Source: Centroberyx gerrardi
Lineage: Eukaryota > Chordata > Actinopteri > Beryciformes > Berycidae
Reading direction: 5' to 3'
Assembly: GCF_048128805.1 (NCBI RefSeq)
Contig: NC_136020.1
Span: forward strand, 5,116,501-5,180,500
Length of the DNA stretch: 64,000 nucleotides
This document shows, piece by piece, positions 47,624-60,900 of the stretch (its first letter is position 1; each line of letters begins with the position of its first letter). The position numbers and the translations under genes are program-made. The notes under the pieces are model-generated. The model saw only the letters and a program-made list of their open reading frames with translations. It ran no database searches and had not been told where the DNA came from.

Positions 47624-49164
47624 GTCACCACCACCCAGGCAGATGCGGAGACCCAGCTTTCCCTGCCCAGCATGCCAAGGATAATCCTGCTGGGTAAGAT
47701 TGCTATACTTGACTTGCACAATCACTAGGCTAACACAAGACGTCTTGCACTTGCACTAGACTAACGCATGACATCTTGCACTACTAACACAAGACGTTGT
47801 ATTTAATCCCAAACTAGGACACACACAGACTCAAACTCAGACTCACAGAAGACTTAAAGCGACAATGTGTATTTTTCTGTTCTGGAGTGTGTACAGAGCA
47901 AATTGAGACCACCCGTGCTTCAACACGGCACTCACCTTCGCTGCTCTAGCCTCAGCTTAGTCAGCCTTCTTGCGATACCAGAAGTATGCCTAGAACAAAC
48001 GAGATGCGATAGTTTCTTCGCGCACAGAACGCGGGGTATTTTTTGCAACAATGGAAAACAAATATGCAGCCACCTTGACCACCAAGAAACCCAAGAATTC
48101 GCTCTGCATAAAGTCTGCATGTAAAAAAAGAAAGCACACAGAGGCAACAGAGCAAAAAGGCTCATGGGAAATGTATTGAAAACACAGAGACAGTACCGCT
48201 TGGCGGCCAGCAGGTGCCAGAAATCGACATTGTCGCTTTAAGACTTTAAACATTACACTTGGACTTACATACAGTAAAATTCATATTAGACAACACACTT
48301 TGTTTACTCTTGATGACTGCAGACAAATATGCAACTTCCTCACACAGTTTATTTCTTTTGATTTGTTTTACCTTTGTCTGAAATGTAATTACTTTTTGTG
48401 AACAATTAAGTGTGATACAGAAATATGTCTTTTAGGAGATTCCATTCTGGCACCAAAGAAATGGATGCTGGCCTTGGAGGGGAAGGTGGTCATAGAACCC
48501 AGTCACCTCCAGATGAACTTAACCTCTGCCCTGGCTGTCCTCTTTGGATCATTTTATGTGTTTAACATCGAGTACCAAGAGGAGGCAGCTTCAACCCTGG
48601 AGTTCATCCAGAGGTAAATACTGTTCATCCATTGTACGTGGCTCACCAGATGTTTCTTTACATGGCCTTCAGAGCGTGCCTTTATTAAAGGGGGAAGCCA
48701 CCCATTTTAAGAATTCACATATGTTATTCCTGTGCCTCAGGACAGCTCAGTCAATATTTGCGAACATGCACCACTCTCTCGTAAAGCTAGAAATCGGAAA
48801 GAGAACCCTTCAATTTTCTATCTTTTATCTTTGTGTGTATGTCAAAAATTGGTTTCTATTAGTAACAGCAATGAGCTTTGCATAAGTGATGGGTTAGAGC
48901 CTATCCCCTATTGTGACCACTATTACAGATGATGCTACATATTGTGATCACTCGTGGTTCAGTAGGAAAATCTTCCTATTGAGACTATTTTTTGTATTTA
49001 CAGGTTTCTTGTCAGGATAAATCCTGAAAATTCCAAGTGCACATCCCTGTTCCAGGTGAGCAGGAAGAGTGGGAAGACGGTTCAGAGGAAGACAATGGCC
49101 CTGAATCTGCATGTCGCCTCATTCATCAGGGACTTCGCTGAATATGATTGGCAGAATCATTTAG
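47624..49164 (+). pseudogene. Spliced fragment of a multi-copy fish protein (LLGDSIL...LEFIQR type)
   Basis: Three exons with good GT-AG borders join in phase: 47624-47693, 48436-48613 and 49004-49164. They read SLPSMPRIILLGDSIL, LALEGKVVIEPSHLQMNLTS, ALAVLFGSFYVFNIEYQEEA, STLEFIQRFLVRINPE and MALNLHVASFIRDFAEYDW. The arrangement recurs in many uncharacterised, transposon-associated fish proteins. Function is unknown to me. No initiator or terminator exon is evident here. Related pieces at 27678 and 52129-53447 are on the same strand. Confidence 0.5.
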
Positions 49165-49292
49165 GTAAGAGTATTAATTGTAAGAGTATTAACTGGGTAA
49201 ATAAGAATGTGCACTTAGTCAACTAGACTGGTTAAATAACGGTAAAAAACGTACAAAAATAAAACCTGTATTTCACAGTGCTACTGCACATA

Positions 49293-50198
49293 CAGTGCAG
49301 TCTGTAAGTCTGAGTCCAGCGAAACATTTTTTGTTGTTTTGGCTCTGTACTCCATCACATTGGATTTGAATGGGAACAATGACTATGAGGTGACAAGTGC
49401 AGACTTTGAGCTTTAATTTGAGTGTGTTCACATCCATATCAGGTGAACCGTGAAAGAAAAGGAAAGGAAAACTCTTTATTTGTCAAGTACATTTACATAT
49501 ACCATGGAATGTGTCCTCTGCATTTAACCCATCCTAACTATTTAGGAGCAGTGGGCAGCCACAGCGCCCGGAGAACTGTACTTCAGTTCTAATACCAGTG
49601 CCTTGGTCCTCCTGTCACTAGAAGTGAGAGTACAGATAGGTGCAATTTCAGTGACTTTTTCATGTCCGATTTCTCCATTGACTCCCATAGTAAAATTGGA
49701 CAGGAAAAAGTCACTGAAATTGCACCTATCTGTACTCTCACTTATAGAGATAGGAGGGTGATGATTTTTATTTTTTCTTTGAATACTGTGTTTGAGTATT
49801 CTGATGGAGAGTCCACTGTACACCTAAAATCCCATTAAGTCCCATTCAAATGTATTGAGGATCATTGGTCTCTGCTTTGTAAGCAGGAAAGAAAATAATT
49901 TCACGAATGACCACTTAACGATTTGCAACCAAATATTAAATATGATGACGTTATTTAAGTTTATGTTAATTTGAACAATTACTTTTGGTCCCCTAAAATG
50001 GGGGGACTATGTCTAAAAATGGCTACAATTCGTACACGATTCACCTAATATGGATGTAAACACCTTGAAATTTAAGCTGAAAGTCTGCACTTTAATGTCA
50101 TTGTCCTCATTCCATTTAAAATCCAATGTTTTGTAGTGGAGTCAAAACAACAACAACATATGTTTCACTGACTGGACTCTGACTTATGGACTGCACTG
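49293..50198. mobile_element. Mariner-like MITE with long inverted repeats and nested insertions
   Basis: Termini CAGTGCAGTC/GACTGCACTG are flanked by TA on both sides (49291-49292, 50199-50200). Inverted similarity extends about 150 bp inward (AAGTGCAGACTTTGAGCTTT against AAGCTGAAAGTCTGCACTTT). The middle holds a foldback hairpin and a CTCTGCATTTAACCCATCCT motif common in fish interspersed repeats. Confidence 0.8.
49609..49757. mobile_element. Foldback hairpin with perfect 39-bp arms
   Basis: 49623-49661 and 49704-49742 are exact reverse complements (AGTGAGAGTACAGATAGGTG... against ...CACCTATCTGTACTCTCACT). Pairing continues imperfectly outward and into the 42-base spacer, giving a stem of about 65-70 bp. 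Most likely a young foldback MITE nested in the mariner-like element. A hairpin-RNA source is possible but unsupported. Confidence 0.8.
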
Positions 50199-50511
50199 TA
50201 TGTGTATAGTCATTATGAATCCCCTTTTCGCCTGCTGTTACTGACCATATACAGACCCAGTGACCAACTGAGTAGCAGCAGTTGTCTTCTGTTTTGGTTG
50301 GTTGCGTTGTGATATTTTCATACACTTAAAAATGCCTTTGTCTAGTGTGATCAGAGTGCAGAGCAGCCCTCCTGTCCCTTCACAGATTCACTCAAAGGTG
50401 TTTTGATAATGTGAGTTAGGCATTTTAGATGAATTTTTGCCTCAGTGATTGATTTGTTTTTCATTTTTTTGCAGGACTATCACAAGTGCTGTCACCCCTG
50501 CTCCATATGAT

Positions 50512-50690
50512 GCCACCGCCCACCACCACCCTCCTCACCTGGCCAACCCCACCACCACCTCCACCCTCACCCGGCCCCCACCTCCACTCTCACCTGGCCC
50601 CCACCACCGCCTCCACCCTCCTCATCTGGCCTCCACCCTCACCTGGCCAACCCCACCACCACCACCCTCACCTCTCTAATGCTGCCATCA
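50512..50690. repeat. CCACC/CTCACCTGGCC-rich low-complexity repeat
   Basis: Imperfect repeats of CCTCACCTGGCC and CCACCACC give chance proline/histidine-rich frames. No gene called. Confidence 0.75.
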
Positions 50691-51262
50691 CCACCCACAA
50701 CACCTACAGTGAGAAACTGTTTTGTGAAGATTGTTTTGTGTATTCCAATGTGTTTTACAGGATAACTGTAGCGTGGGTGAATGTTGAGCCCATTTTCTGG
50801 ATTTTTTTTTTTTATTAATTGTTATTTGTTCTGATGATCTTTACGGAAAAAAGCCATGTTTAGGATGTGGGCAAGATGGTTGATGACCCAGATTGTTTAC
50901 TAGTTGGATGGAAACACATCCATTTCAGTATTTTACCTCTTATCCAACCTGGCTTCTACCAGTCTCTGTGGCCAGTTACAACAGCTCCTCCAAGAGGGAA
51001 GCATTTTCAGAGGAACCCATTTGATACATTGATTGCCGACTGCCTACGCCATTGTTAGACTATCGGTCTTGTTTTAAAACAGATCTGTTTATATTGTTGT
51101 ATTATTGTTCTGTATTAATATGACTGTATTGTTCAAATTGCACAATACATTTTCTACTTTTTGTGCAGTGAAGTCTTCCTTTTTCTTATTTTACATCAAC
51201 AGCTAAATAACAGTATTTTATTGTAATAAATACAGTCGTATATACTGTAGGTTATACAGTAG

Positions 51263-51487
51263 CACTGTAAAATAAATTACAGTAACATTTCCATAACAGT
51301 ATAATACTGTACTTCATTATACAGTATGCCAAAAAATAACAGTATAATACTGTACTTCATTTTACAGTATGCTAAAAACTACTGTAGTTGGTTTTACAGT
51401 AATTTTACCATGGTATGAAATACAGCAACTACTGGATAATTGTTGCCAGTAAGTTACTGTTAATTTGACAATAAACATTTTACAGTG
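51263..51487. mobile_element. Miniature En/Spm (CACTA)-type element
   Basis: Starts CACTGTAAAAT and ends ATTTTACAGTG (exact 11-bp inverted repeat of the CACTG class). The interior is packed with TACAGTAT/ATACTGTA motifs, like CACTA subterminal repeats. Flanking triplets TAG and TAA match at two of three positions. Confidence 0.65.
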
Positions 51488-52128
51488 TAACGCTAACGCC
51501 GGCTAGCTTCCAACAGCAGCGCTATGTCAACAATATGGCCGCAGCGACCGTGATGAACAGACTACGTTTCAACAGATGACGCCGTGCTGCAGAGTTTTTT
51601 TTTTAACAGTATTTTAAGTGCATCTTTTGTTTTTTATTTTCAAGTTTGTGGTCTGGATCGTGTCGGAGACGTTGAGGTGTATTGGAGCCTTTTCTGGCTG
51701 TTGGCCGGGTGGTCGGTGGTTGCCGTGGTGTAACATCAACTGGTGAGTAAGTTAACGTCAACTAAATTAGCCGAAGTAAACGTTAGTTAAACAGACAAAC
51801 ATAAGATAAAGAAACTGGTGATGTAACCAACGTTATTTGACTCTACTTTAATATTAAAACGTTAACATTAAATCAGCAGCCTCTCATAGTAGATAACGTT
51901 ATACCGTTAACAGACTAACGTTACGTTTCAACAGATGACGCCAGTTGATGGTTAATATTTCTCGAGCAACTAGTTATGCTCATCACAGATAAGATATGGT
52001 CACTCTGATTATGTGAATTCACCGAATTTCCTCCGTTTCCCTGCAGGAATTCCTAGAAGCCACACAAGTTCTACCATGCAGACCTGAAGGTTGTTGATTT
52101 CATCAAGGTTCCAGCGGTAACTGTCAAG

Positions 52129-53447
52129 ATGGTCACGCCATTTGTGTGCAAACAGTGTAATTTATCTGTGCGAACGCTTTCCAAATTTTACCACCATATT
52201 AAAATGCATAGGAACCTGGCTAATTCTCGGTTCGGCTGTGGTTTGCCGACTTGTCCTTGCAGTTTTCAGACACTGCCTGCACTTAAGTCACACATGCGTC
52301 GGAAGCACACACAGCCAAATAAACCTAACGTTAGCTGTAGACCTGCTCAAATGGATGCAGTGATTTGTCAGGTTGAGGGATGCGAGCATACACCTCCCAA
52401 TTTGCTCAGCTTGTGTGACCATTTAAAATGGCATATAAGAGATGGGAAAAAGTGGTGTTTGCTCCGGTTACTCCCACTGCTTATAGGTGATCGCATTAAA
52501 AATCCACTGGAGGATGAGATTTGGCAGTTGTGCCTGCAGCTACGAGAGATAGTTAATATGGTGACAGCCCCAAAAATACATGCCAACCAGGTAGCATATT
52601 TGAGAGTTCTCATTGAGCAGTATATTTAGTCTAGAGCCTCACTGTTTCCAGCTACACCACTGAAACCAAAGCACCATTTCTTACTGCACTATCCAGAACT
52701 CATGCTTCATTTTGGTCCACTAATTCGGTTGTGGACTTTGCGTTTTGAAAGCAAGCACACAGTACTCTGGCAGAGAGACACCAGCTTCTGCAAGGTTCTA
52801 TCTTCAGGCTGGCAGTCTCTTCACACCAAGTCTTCAAATGCAGCAAGCTGATGAATTTGATAGCCACTTATACAACCTTGGCATCCAGGAAGCTGTTAGG
52901 TTGAGAGGCATCCACGAGGGCACATTAGTGACACCAGCTGTTACTTACAAGGGCACCCAATACCAGAAATCTATGGTTGTAGTTATGGAGGACAGTGACA
53001 TGGGATACACCTTTGGAAAAATTGCACTGATGTTGACAAACTCATCAAATGTTTATTTTGTCATTGAAAAATACCAATCAGTGCCCTTAGTTGACCTAGG
53101 TGTGCACTGCCTCCTTGACTCAGGTATTTCTTATGTGTGTGTCAGTGTGGAGGCCCTGGCTGACTACTACCCACTGTCTTTGTACAAAAGATTTGATGTT
53201 AATCATGTGTCTTTGCATCATTCTGTCTGTCTAAGGTAAATGAAAAGATATGGACTCAATGGAGGACGTCATCAGGAAGGCGCTACCCACGCTTCAGGAG
53301 AGGGGTTATAACAATCTCATAACACATTTGGCTGGTATTGGTGTGAAGACAGACTGCGATCTCCAGTTTGTTACCTTAGAAGACAAAATATATTATTCCA
53401 CTTATTGCTGGCTGAAGACTCATACACTGTCTCAAGAACAGAGGTAA
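52129..53447 (+). mobile_element. En/Spm-like transposase remnant with N-terminal zinc fingers
   Basis: A frame from 52129 has C2H2-like pairs (CKQCNLSVRTLSKFYHHIKM; CGLPTCPCSFQTLPALKSHM; CQVEGCEHTPPNLLSLCDHL) and then passes directly to LLRLLPLLIGDRIKNPLEDE and IWQLCLQLREIVNMV. It stops at 52627, and the same frame beyond it reads KHHFLLHYPELMLHFGPLIR, LWTLRFESKHT, a segment typical of animal CACTA transposases (tnp2/DUF4218 region). Further frames at 52745-53239 (GIQEAVRLRG, TYKGTQYQKSMVV, YYPLSLY) and 53250-53447 (MEDVIRKALPTLQERGYNNL) continue the family C-terminus. The catalytic centre between finger and LLRLLP parts is missing, so this looks like an internally deleted copy. Confidence 0.6.
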
Positions 53448-54241
53448 GAAATACTAGTGGTGTCCCTTGTTAACAGTGCAAAATTCCTGCATTTATAATA
53501 TTGGACACTGAACAATGCTGTCATAATTTTTTAAGACTAGAAACGCTCTGTTGTTAACTGGAAAAGGCCAATAACCACACAATTTTGTACCTGACAGGTC
53601 ATAATCATTAATGTTACCAATAGTATTGTATTGCATACAATCTGTCAGGAAGGTTAATTTGCAAATCTATGTGTTTGAGCACTCAACTCTTTATCTGCTT
53701 AAAACACTTATTGTGCCTCTGTCAACACAAGAGATGTTGTCCTCTCTGTCTTTGCTTCTGAGGACTAGAAGGCCCATTCAGGTGCCACTCTCTTTTACAG
53801 TTAATTTAGCATGTGGTGTGTTGACTTTAGTGCTGTGGTGGCCTTTACACTGTCTCACATCTGGTCTTTGTGTCTTGTGGAACTTGTAAGGTTTGCATCT
53901 GACACCTTGGTGTGGAAAAACAGAGGTCCGCACCTGGCGGTTCTGTTTGTGCCTATATAGTGTATATTTGTATATAGTTTGTTTGCAATGGGTTGGACCC
54001 TGGCATATACATATTTCAATATTCAGTCTGAAAAGGACATTTTAGGAGTTTGAGGAATTTTGAATTTGAATTTTTGAGGAATTTTGAGAATACTCTCCTT
54101 TCAGTTTCCCCTCTGGGGATTAATGAAATTATCTGTTTTGGTCCAATTTCAGAGAAAAATTTCTGCTGCTGTGGGAAGTGATGCTGATGAGAGCACTGAG
54201 AGTGAACCAAAACAGTAAATGAACTTAAAGAGGCTATAAAG
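53448..54241. other. Unrecognised, A/T-rich
   Basis: Downstream of the En/Spm-like remnant. No gene or clear repeat end is seen. Confidence 0.4.
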
Positions 54242-54753
54242 CAGTGAATCTCAACCAGGAGTACTTGTACCCCTGGGTGTACTTCTGCATTGTGAGGGGG
54301 TACCTGAAAAGATTGTGGAGTAGCTCAACTAATTTGAAAAAAAATTGATTTAGTAAAAAATATATCCACATATTTGAGTTTGGTAAGAAAATAAACACAC
54401 AAATGCGATTAAAAAGTAGTGTAATGGTGATCTTTAGTATTTTTATTGTCACAGTAATCAATTACCTACCAGCTACAATAGGCCAACTGCACATGAAACA
54501 CTTAACACCAACCTGAGTCAGCTGTAATATCATAAAACCACTTGCTGCTCATAAAACTAGTTAGCCAGCGAGCAGTGAAGATGAAAGACCACGCCTAAAT
54601 CGCAACATTTCCAGGATCACTATGCCTTATTTGTAAAAATAATGGCAACAACATCCACTAAACATGATGGAATGTGATGTGTTGGTGTTGATGAGGGGGT
54701 ACTGGAGCAAATCTGATAGGGCTGTATCAGAAATAAAAGGTTGGAAACCAGTG
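54242..54753. mobile_element. hAT-type MITE (CAGTGNNTCTCAACC ends)
   Basis: The left end CAGTGAATCTCAACC and right end GGTTGGAAACCAGTG are imperfect inverted repeats of the widespread hAT end type. It contains two GGGGGTAC motifs. No target duplication is evident. Confidence 0.55.
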
Positions 54754-54995
54754 AACCTTAGAGCTGAGGGGGACTGCATAATTGGGGATAATTCACTGTG
54801 GGTTTATCACATACAAGTAGTCATGTAATCCCAGTGTTTCCTCTAGGATTTTTTTTAGCAGCGGGGGAAAGGGTTTTGTTGTACCTGGGTGGTGCGCGCG
54901 CGTAGTACGCCAGCGGTCGGAGTGAATATCAATAGGTAATTAAAAAATATGAAATAAAGTGACACTTGACTGCAAAACAAACTTTAGAACATGCT

Positions 54996-57900
54996 ATTCA
55001 CTCTGCTCTCCTGCTTCACTCTGCTTCACTCTGCTCTCCTGCTTCACTCTGCTTCACTCTGCTCTCCTGCTTCACTCTGCTCTCCTGCTTCACTCTGCTC
55101 TCCTGCTTCACTCTGCTCTCCTGCTTCACTCTGCTCTCCTGCTTCACTCTGCTCTCCTGCTTCACTCTGCTCTCCTGCTTCACTCTGCTCTCCTGCTTCA
55201 CTCTGCTCTCCTGCTTCACTCTGCTCCACTCTGCTCTCCTGCTCCACTCTGCTCTCCTGCTCCACTCTGCTCTCCTGCTCCACTCTGCTCTCCTGCTCCA
55301 CTCTGCTCTCCTGCTCCACTCTGCTCTCCTGCTCCACTCTGCTCTCCTGCTCCACTCTGCTCTCCTGCTCCACTCTGCTCTCCTGCTCCACTCTGCTCTC
55401 CTGCTCCACTCTGCTCTCCTGCTCCACTCTGCTCTCCTGCTCCACTCTGCTCTCCTGCTCCACTCTGCTCTCCTGCTCCACTCTGCTCTCCTGCTCCACT
55501 CTGCTCTCCTGCTCCACTCTGCTCTCCTGCTCCACTCTGCTCTCCTGCTCCACTCTGCTCTCCTGCTCCACTCTGCTCTCCTGCTCCACTCTGCTCTCCT
55601 GCTCCACTCTGCTCTCCTGCTCCACTCTGCTCTCCTGCTCCACTCTGCTCTCCTGCTCCACTCTGCTCTCCTGCTCCACTCTGCTCTCCTGCTCCACTCT
55701 GCTCTCCTGCTCCACTCTGCTCTCCTGCTCCACTCTGCTCTCCTGCTCCACTCTGCTCTCCTGCTCCACTCTGCTCTCCTGCTCCACTCTGCTCTCCTGC
55801 TCCACTCTGCTCTCCTGCTCCACTCTGCTCTCCTGCTCCACTCTGCTCTCCTGCTCCACTCTGCTCTCCTGCTCCACTCTGCTCTCCTGCTCCACTCTGC
55901 TCTCCTGCTCCACTCTGCTCTCCTGCTCCACTCTGCTCTCCTGCTCCACTCTGCTCTCCTGCTCCACTCTGCTCTCCTGCTCCACTCTGCTCTCCTGCTC
56001 CACTCTGCTCTCCTGCTCCACTCTGCTCTCCTGCTCCACTCTGCTCTCCTGCTCCACTCTGCTCTCCTGCTCCACTCTGCTCTCCTGCTCCACTCTGCTC
56101 TCCTGCTCCACTCTGCTCTCCTGCTCCACTCTGCTCTCCTGCTCCACTCTGCTCTCCTGCTCCACTCTGCTCTCCTGCTCCACTCTGCTCTCCTGCTCCA
56201 CTCTGCTCTCCTGCTCCACTCTGCTCTCCTGCTCCACTCTGCTCTCCTGCTCCACTCTGCTCTCCTGCTCCACTCTGCTCTCCTGCTCCACTCTGCTCTC
56301 CTGCTCCACTCTGCTCTCCTGCTCCACTCTGCTCTCCTGCTCCACTCTGCTCTCCTGCTCCACTCTGCTCTCCTGCTCCACTCTGCTCTCCTGCTCCACT
56401 CTGCTCTCCTGCTCCACTCTGCTCTCCTGCTCCACTCTGCTCTCCTGCTCCACTCTGCTCTCCTGCTCCACTCTGCTCTCCTGCTCCACTCTGCTCTCCT
56501 GCTCCACTCTGCTCTCCTGCTCCACTCTGCTCTCCTGCTCCACTCTGCTCTCCTGCTCCACTCTGCTCTCCTGCTCCACTCTGCTCTCCTGCTCCACTCT
56601 GCTTCACTCTGCTTCACTCTGCTCTCCTGCTTCACTCTGCTTCACTCTGCTCTCCTGCTTCACTCTGCTCTCCTGCTTCACTCTGCTCCACTCTGCTCTC
56701 CTGTTTCACTCTGCTCTCCTGTTTTACTCTGCTTCACTCTGCTCTCCTGCTTCACTGTTTCACTCTGCTCTCCTGCTTCACTCTGCTCTCCTGCTTCACT
56801 CTGCTCTCCTGCTTCACTCTGCTCTCCTGCTTCACTCTGCTCTCCTGTTTTACTCTGCTTCACTCTGCTCTCCTGCTTCACTCTGCTCTCCTGCTTCACT
56901 CTGCTCTCCTGCTTCACTGTTTCACTCTGCTCTCCTGTTCCACTCTGCTCTCCTGCTTCACTGCTTCATTCTGCTCTCCTGCTTCACTCTGCTCTCCTGT
57001 TCCACTCTGCTCTCCTTCTTCACTGCTTCACTCTGCTCTCCTGCTTCACTCTGCTCTCCTGTTCCACTCTGCTCTCCTGCTCCACTCTGCTCTCCTTCTT
57101 CACTCTGCTCTCCTGCTTCACTGTTTCACTCTGCTCCCCTGCTTCACTCTGCTGTCCTGCTCCACTCTGCTCCACTCTGCTCTCCTGTTTCACTCTGCTC
57201 TCCTTCTTCACTCTGCTCTCCTGTTTTACTCTGCTTCACTCTGCTCTCCTGCTTCACTCTGCTCTCCTGCTTCACTGTTTCACTCTGCTCTCCTGCTTCA
57301 CTCTGCTCTCCTGCTTCACTCTGCTCTCCTGCTCCACTCTGCTCTCCTGCTCCACTCTGCTCTCCTGCTCCACTCTGCTCTCCTGCTTCACTGTTTCACT
57401 CTGCTCTCCTGCTTCACTCTGCTTCACTCTGCTCTCCTGCTTCACTCTGCTCTCCTGCTTCACTGTTTCACTCTGCTCTCCTGCTTCACTCTGCTTCACT
57501 CTGCTCTCCTGCTTCACTCTGCTCTCCTGCTTCACTCTGCTCTCCTGCTTCACTCTGCTCTCCTGCTCCACTCTGCTCTCCTGCTCCACTCTGCTCTCCT
57601 GCTCCACTCTGCTCTCCTGCTCCACTCTGCTCTCCTGCTCCACTCTGCTCTCCTGCTCCACTCTGCTCTCCTGCTCCACTCTGCTCTCCTGCTTCACTCT
57701 GCTCTCCTGCTTCACTCTGCTCTCCTGCTTCACTCTGCTCTCCTGCTTCACTCTGCTCTCCTGCTTCACTCTGCTCTCCTGCTTCACTCTGCTCTCCTGC
57801 TTCACTCTGCTCTCCTGCTTCACTCTGCTCTCCTGCTTCACTCTGCTCTCCTGCTTCACTCTGCTCTCCTGCTTCACTCTGCTCTCCTGCTTCACTCTGC

Positions 57901-60900
57901 TCTCCTGCTCCACTCCGCTTCACTCTTCTCTCCTGCTTCACTCTGCTCTCCTGCTCCACTCCGCTTCACTCTTCTCTCCTGCTTCACTCTGCTCTCCTTC
58001 TCCACTCTGCTCTCCTGCTTCACTCTGCTCTCCTGCTTCACTCTGCTCTCCTGCTCCACTCTGCTCTCCTGCTTCACTCTGCTTCACTCTGCTCTCCTGC
58101 TCCACTCCCCTTCACTCTGCTCTCCTGCTTCACTCTGCTTCACTCTGCTCTCCTGCTTCACTCTGCTCTCCTGCTTCACTCTGCTCTCCTGCTTCACTCT
58201 GCTTCACTCTGCTCTCCTGCTCCACTCTGCTCTCCTGCTTCACTCTGCTTCACTCTGCTCTCCTGCTTAACTCTGCTTCACTCTGCTCTCCTGCTTCACT
58301 CTGCTCTCCTGCTTCACTCTGCTCTCCTGCTTCACTCTGCTCTCCTTCTCCACTCTGCTTCACTCTGCTCTCCTGCTCCACTCTGCTCTCCTGCTCCACT
58401 CTGCTCTCCTGCTCCACTCTGCTCTCCTGCTCCACTCTGCTCTCCTGCTCCACTCTGCTCTCCTGCTCCACTCTGCTCTCCTGCTCCACTCTGCTCTCCT
58501 GCTCCACTCTGCTCTCCTGCTCCACTCTGCTCTCCTGCTCCACTCTGCTCTCCTGCTCCACTCTGCTCTCCTGCTCCACTCTGCTCTCCTGCTCCACTCT
58601 GCTTCACTCTGCTCTCCTGCTTCACTCTGCTCTCCTGCTTCACTCTGCTCTACTGCTCCACTCTGCTCTCCTGCTTCACTCCGCTCCACTCTGCTCTCCT
58701 GCTCCACTCTGCTCTCCTGCTCCACTCTTCTCTCCTGCTCCACTCTGCTCTCCTGCTTCACTCTGCTCTCCTGCTCCACTCTGCTTCACTCTGCTCTCCT
58801 GCTCTCCTGCTTCACTCTGCTGTCCTGCTTCACTCTGCTCTCCTGCTTCACTCTGCTCTCCTGTTCCACTCTGCTCTCCTGCTCCACTCTGCTCTCCTTC
58901 TTCACTCTGCTCTCCTGCTTCACTGTTTCACTCTGCTCCCCTGCTTCACTCTGCTGTCCTGCTCCACTCTGCTCATCTCTGCTCTCCTGTTTCACTCTGC
59001 TCTCCTTCTTCACTCTGCTCTCCTGTTTTACTCTGCTTCACTCTGCTCTCCTGCTTCACTCTGCTCTCCTGCTTCACTGTTTCACTCTGCTCTCCTGCTT
59101 CACTCTGCTCCACTCTGCTCTCCTGCTTCACTCTGCTCTCCTGCTTCACTCTGCTCTCCTGCTTCACTCTGCTCTCCTGCTCCACTCTGCTCTCCTGCTC
59201 CACTCTGCTCTCCTGCTTCACTCTGCTCTCCTGCTCCACTCCCCTTCACTCTGCTCTCCTGCTTCACTCTGCTTCACTCTGCTCTCCTGCTTCACTCTGC
59301 TCTCCTGCTTCACTCTGCTCTCCTGCTTCACTCTGCTTCACTCTGCTCTCCTGCTTCACTCTGCTTCACTCTGCTCTCCTGCTCCACTCTGCTCTCCTGC
59401 TTCACTCTGCTTCACTCTGCTCTCCTGCTTAACTCTGCTTCACTCTGCTCTCCTGCTTCACTCTGCTCTCCTGCTTCACTCTGCTCTCCTTCTCCACTCT
59501 GCTTCACTCTGCTCTCCTGCTCCACTCTGCTCTCCTGCTCCACTCTGCTCTCCTGCTCCACTCTGCTCTCCTGCTCCACTCTGCTCTCCTGCTCCACTCT
59601 GCTCTCCTGCTCCACTCTGCTCTCCTGCTCCACTCTGCTCTCCTGCTCCACTCTGCTCTCCTGCTCCACTCTGCTCTCCTGCTCCACTCTGCTCTCCTGC
59701 TCCACTCTGCTCTCCTGCTCCACTCTGCTCTCCTGCTCCACTCTGCTCTCCTGCTCCACTCTGCTCTCCTGCTCCACTCTGCTCTCCTGCTCCACTCTGC
59801 TCTCCTGCTCCACTCTGCTCTCCTGCTCCACTCTGCTCTCCTGCTCCACTCTGCTCTCCTGCTCCACTCTGCTCTCCTGCTCCACTCTGCTCTCCTGCTC
59901 CACTCTGCTCTCCTGCTCCACTCTGCTCTCCTGCTCCACTCTGCTCTCCTGCTCCACTCTGCTCTCCTGCTCCACTCTGCTCTCCTGCTCCACTCTGCTC
60001 TCCTGCTCCACTCTGCTCTCCTGCTCCACTCTGCTCTCCTGCTCCACTCTGCTCTCCTGCTCCACTCTGCTCTCCTGCTCCACTCTGCTCTCCTGCTCCA
60101 CTCTTCTCTCCTGCTTCACTCTGCTCTCCTGCTCCACTCTGCTTCACTCTGCTCTCCTGCTTCACTCTGCTTCACTCTGCTCTCCTGCTTCACTCTGCTC
60201 TCCTGCTTCACTCTGCTCCACTCTGCTCTCTTGCTCCACTCTGTTTCACTCTGCTCTCCTGCTCCACTCTTCTCTCCTGCTTCACTCTGCTCTCCTGCTT
60301 CACTCTGCTCTCCTGCTCCACTCTGCTTCACTCTGCTCTCCTGCTCCACTCTGCTTCACTCTGCTCTCCTGCTCCACTCTGCTCTCCTGCTTCACTCTGC
60401 TCTCCTGCTTCACTCTGCTCTCCTGCTTCACTCTGCTCTCCTGCTTCACTCTGCTCTCCTGCTTCACTCTGCTCTCCTGCTTCACTCTGCTTCACTCTGC
60501 TCTCCTGCTTCACTCTGCTCTCCTGCTTCACTCTGCTCTCCTGCTTCACTCTGCTCTCCTGCTTCACTCTGCTCTCCTGCTTCACTCTGCTCTCCTGCTT
60601 CACTCTGCTCTCCTGCTTCACTCTGCTCTCCTGCTTCACTCTGCTCCACTCTGCTCTCCTGCTCCACTCTGCTTCACTCTGCTCTCCTGCTTCACTCTGC
60701 TTCACTCTGCTCTCCTGCTTCACTCTGCTTCACTCTGCTCTCCTGCTCCACTCTGCTCTCCTGCTTCACTCTGCTTCACTCTGCTCTCCTGCTTCACTCT
60801 GCTCTCCTGCTTCACTCTGCTTCACTCTGCTCTCCTGCTTCACTCTGCTCTCCTGCTTCACTCTGCTCTCCTGCTCCACTCTGCTCTCCTTATCCACTCT

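Noticed and set aside
50449-50818. Proline/histidine-rich frames of 76 and 110 codons.
   Set aside because: Produced by a CCACC/CTCACCTGGCC repeat; no domain or splice context.
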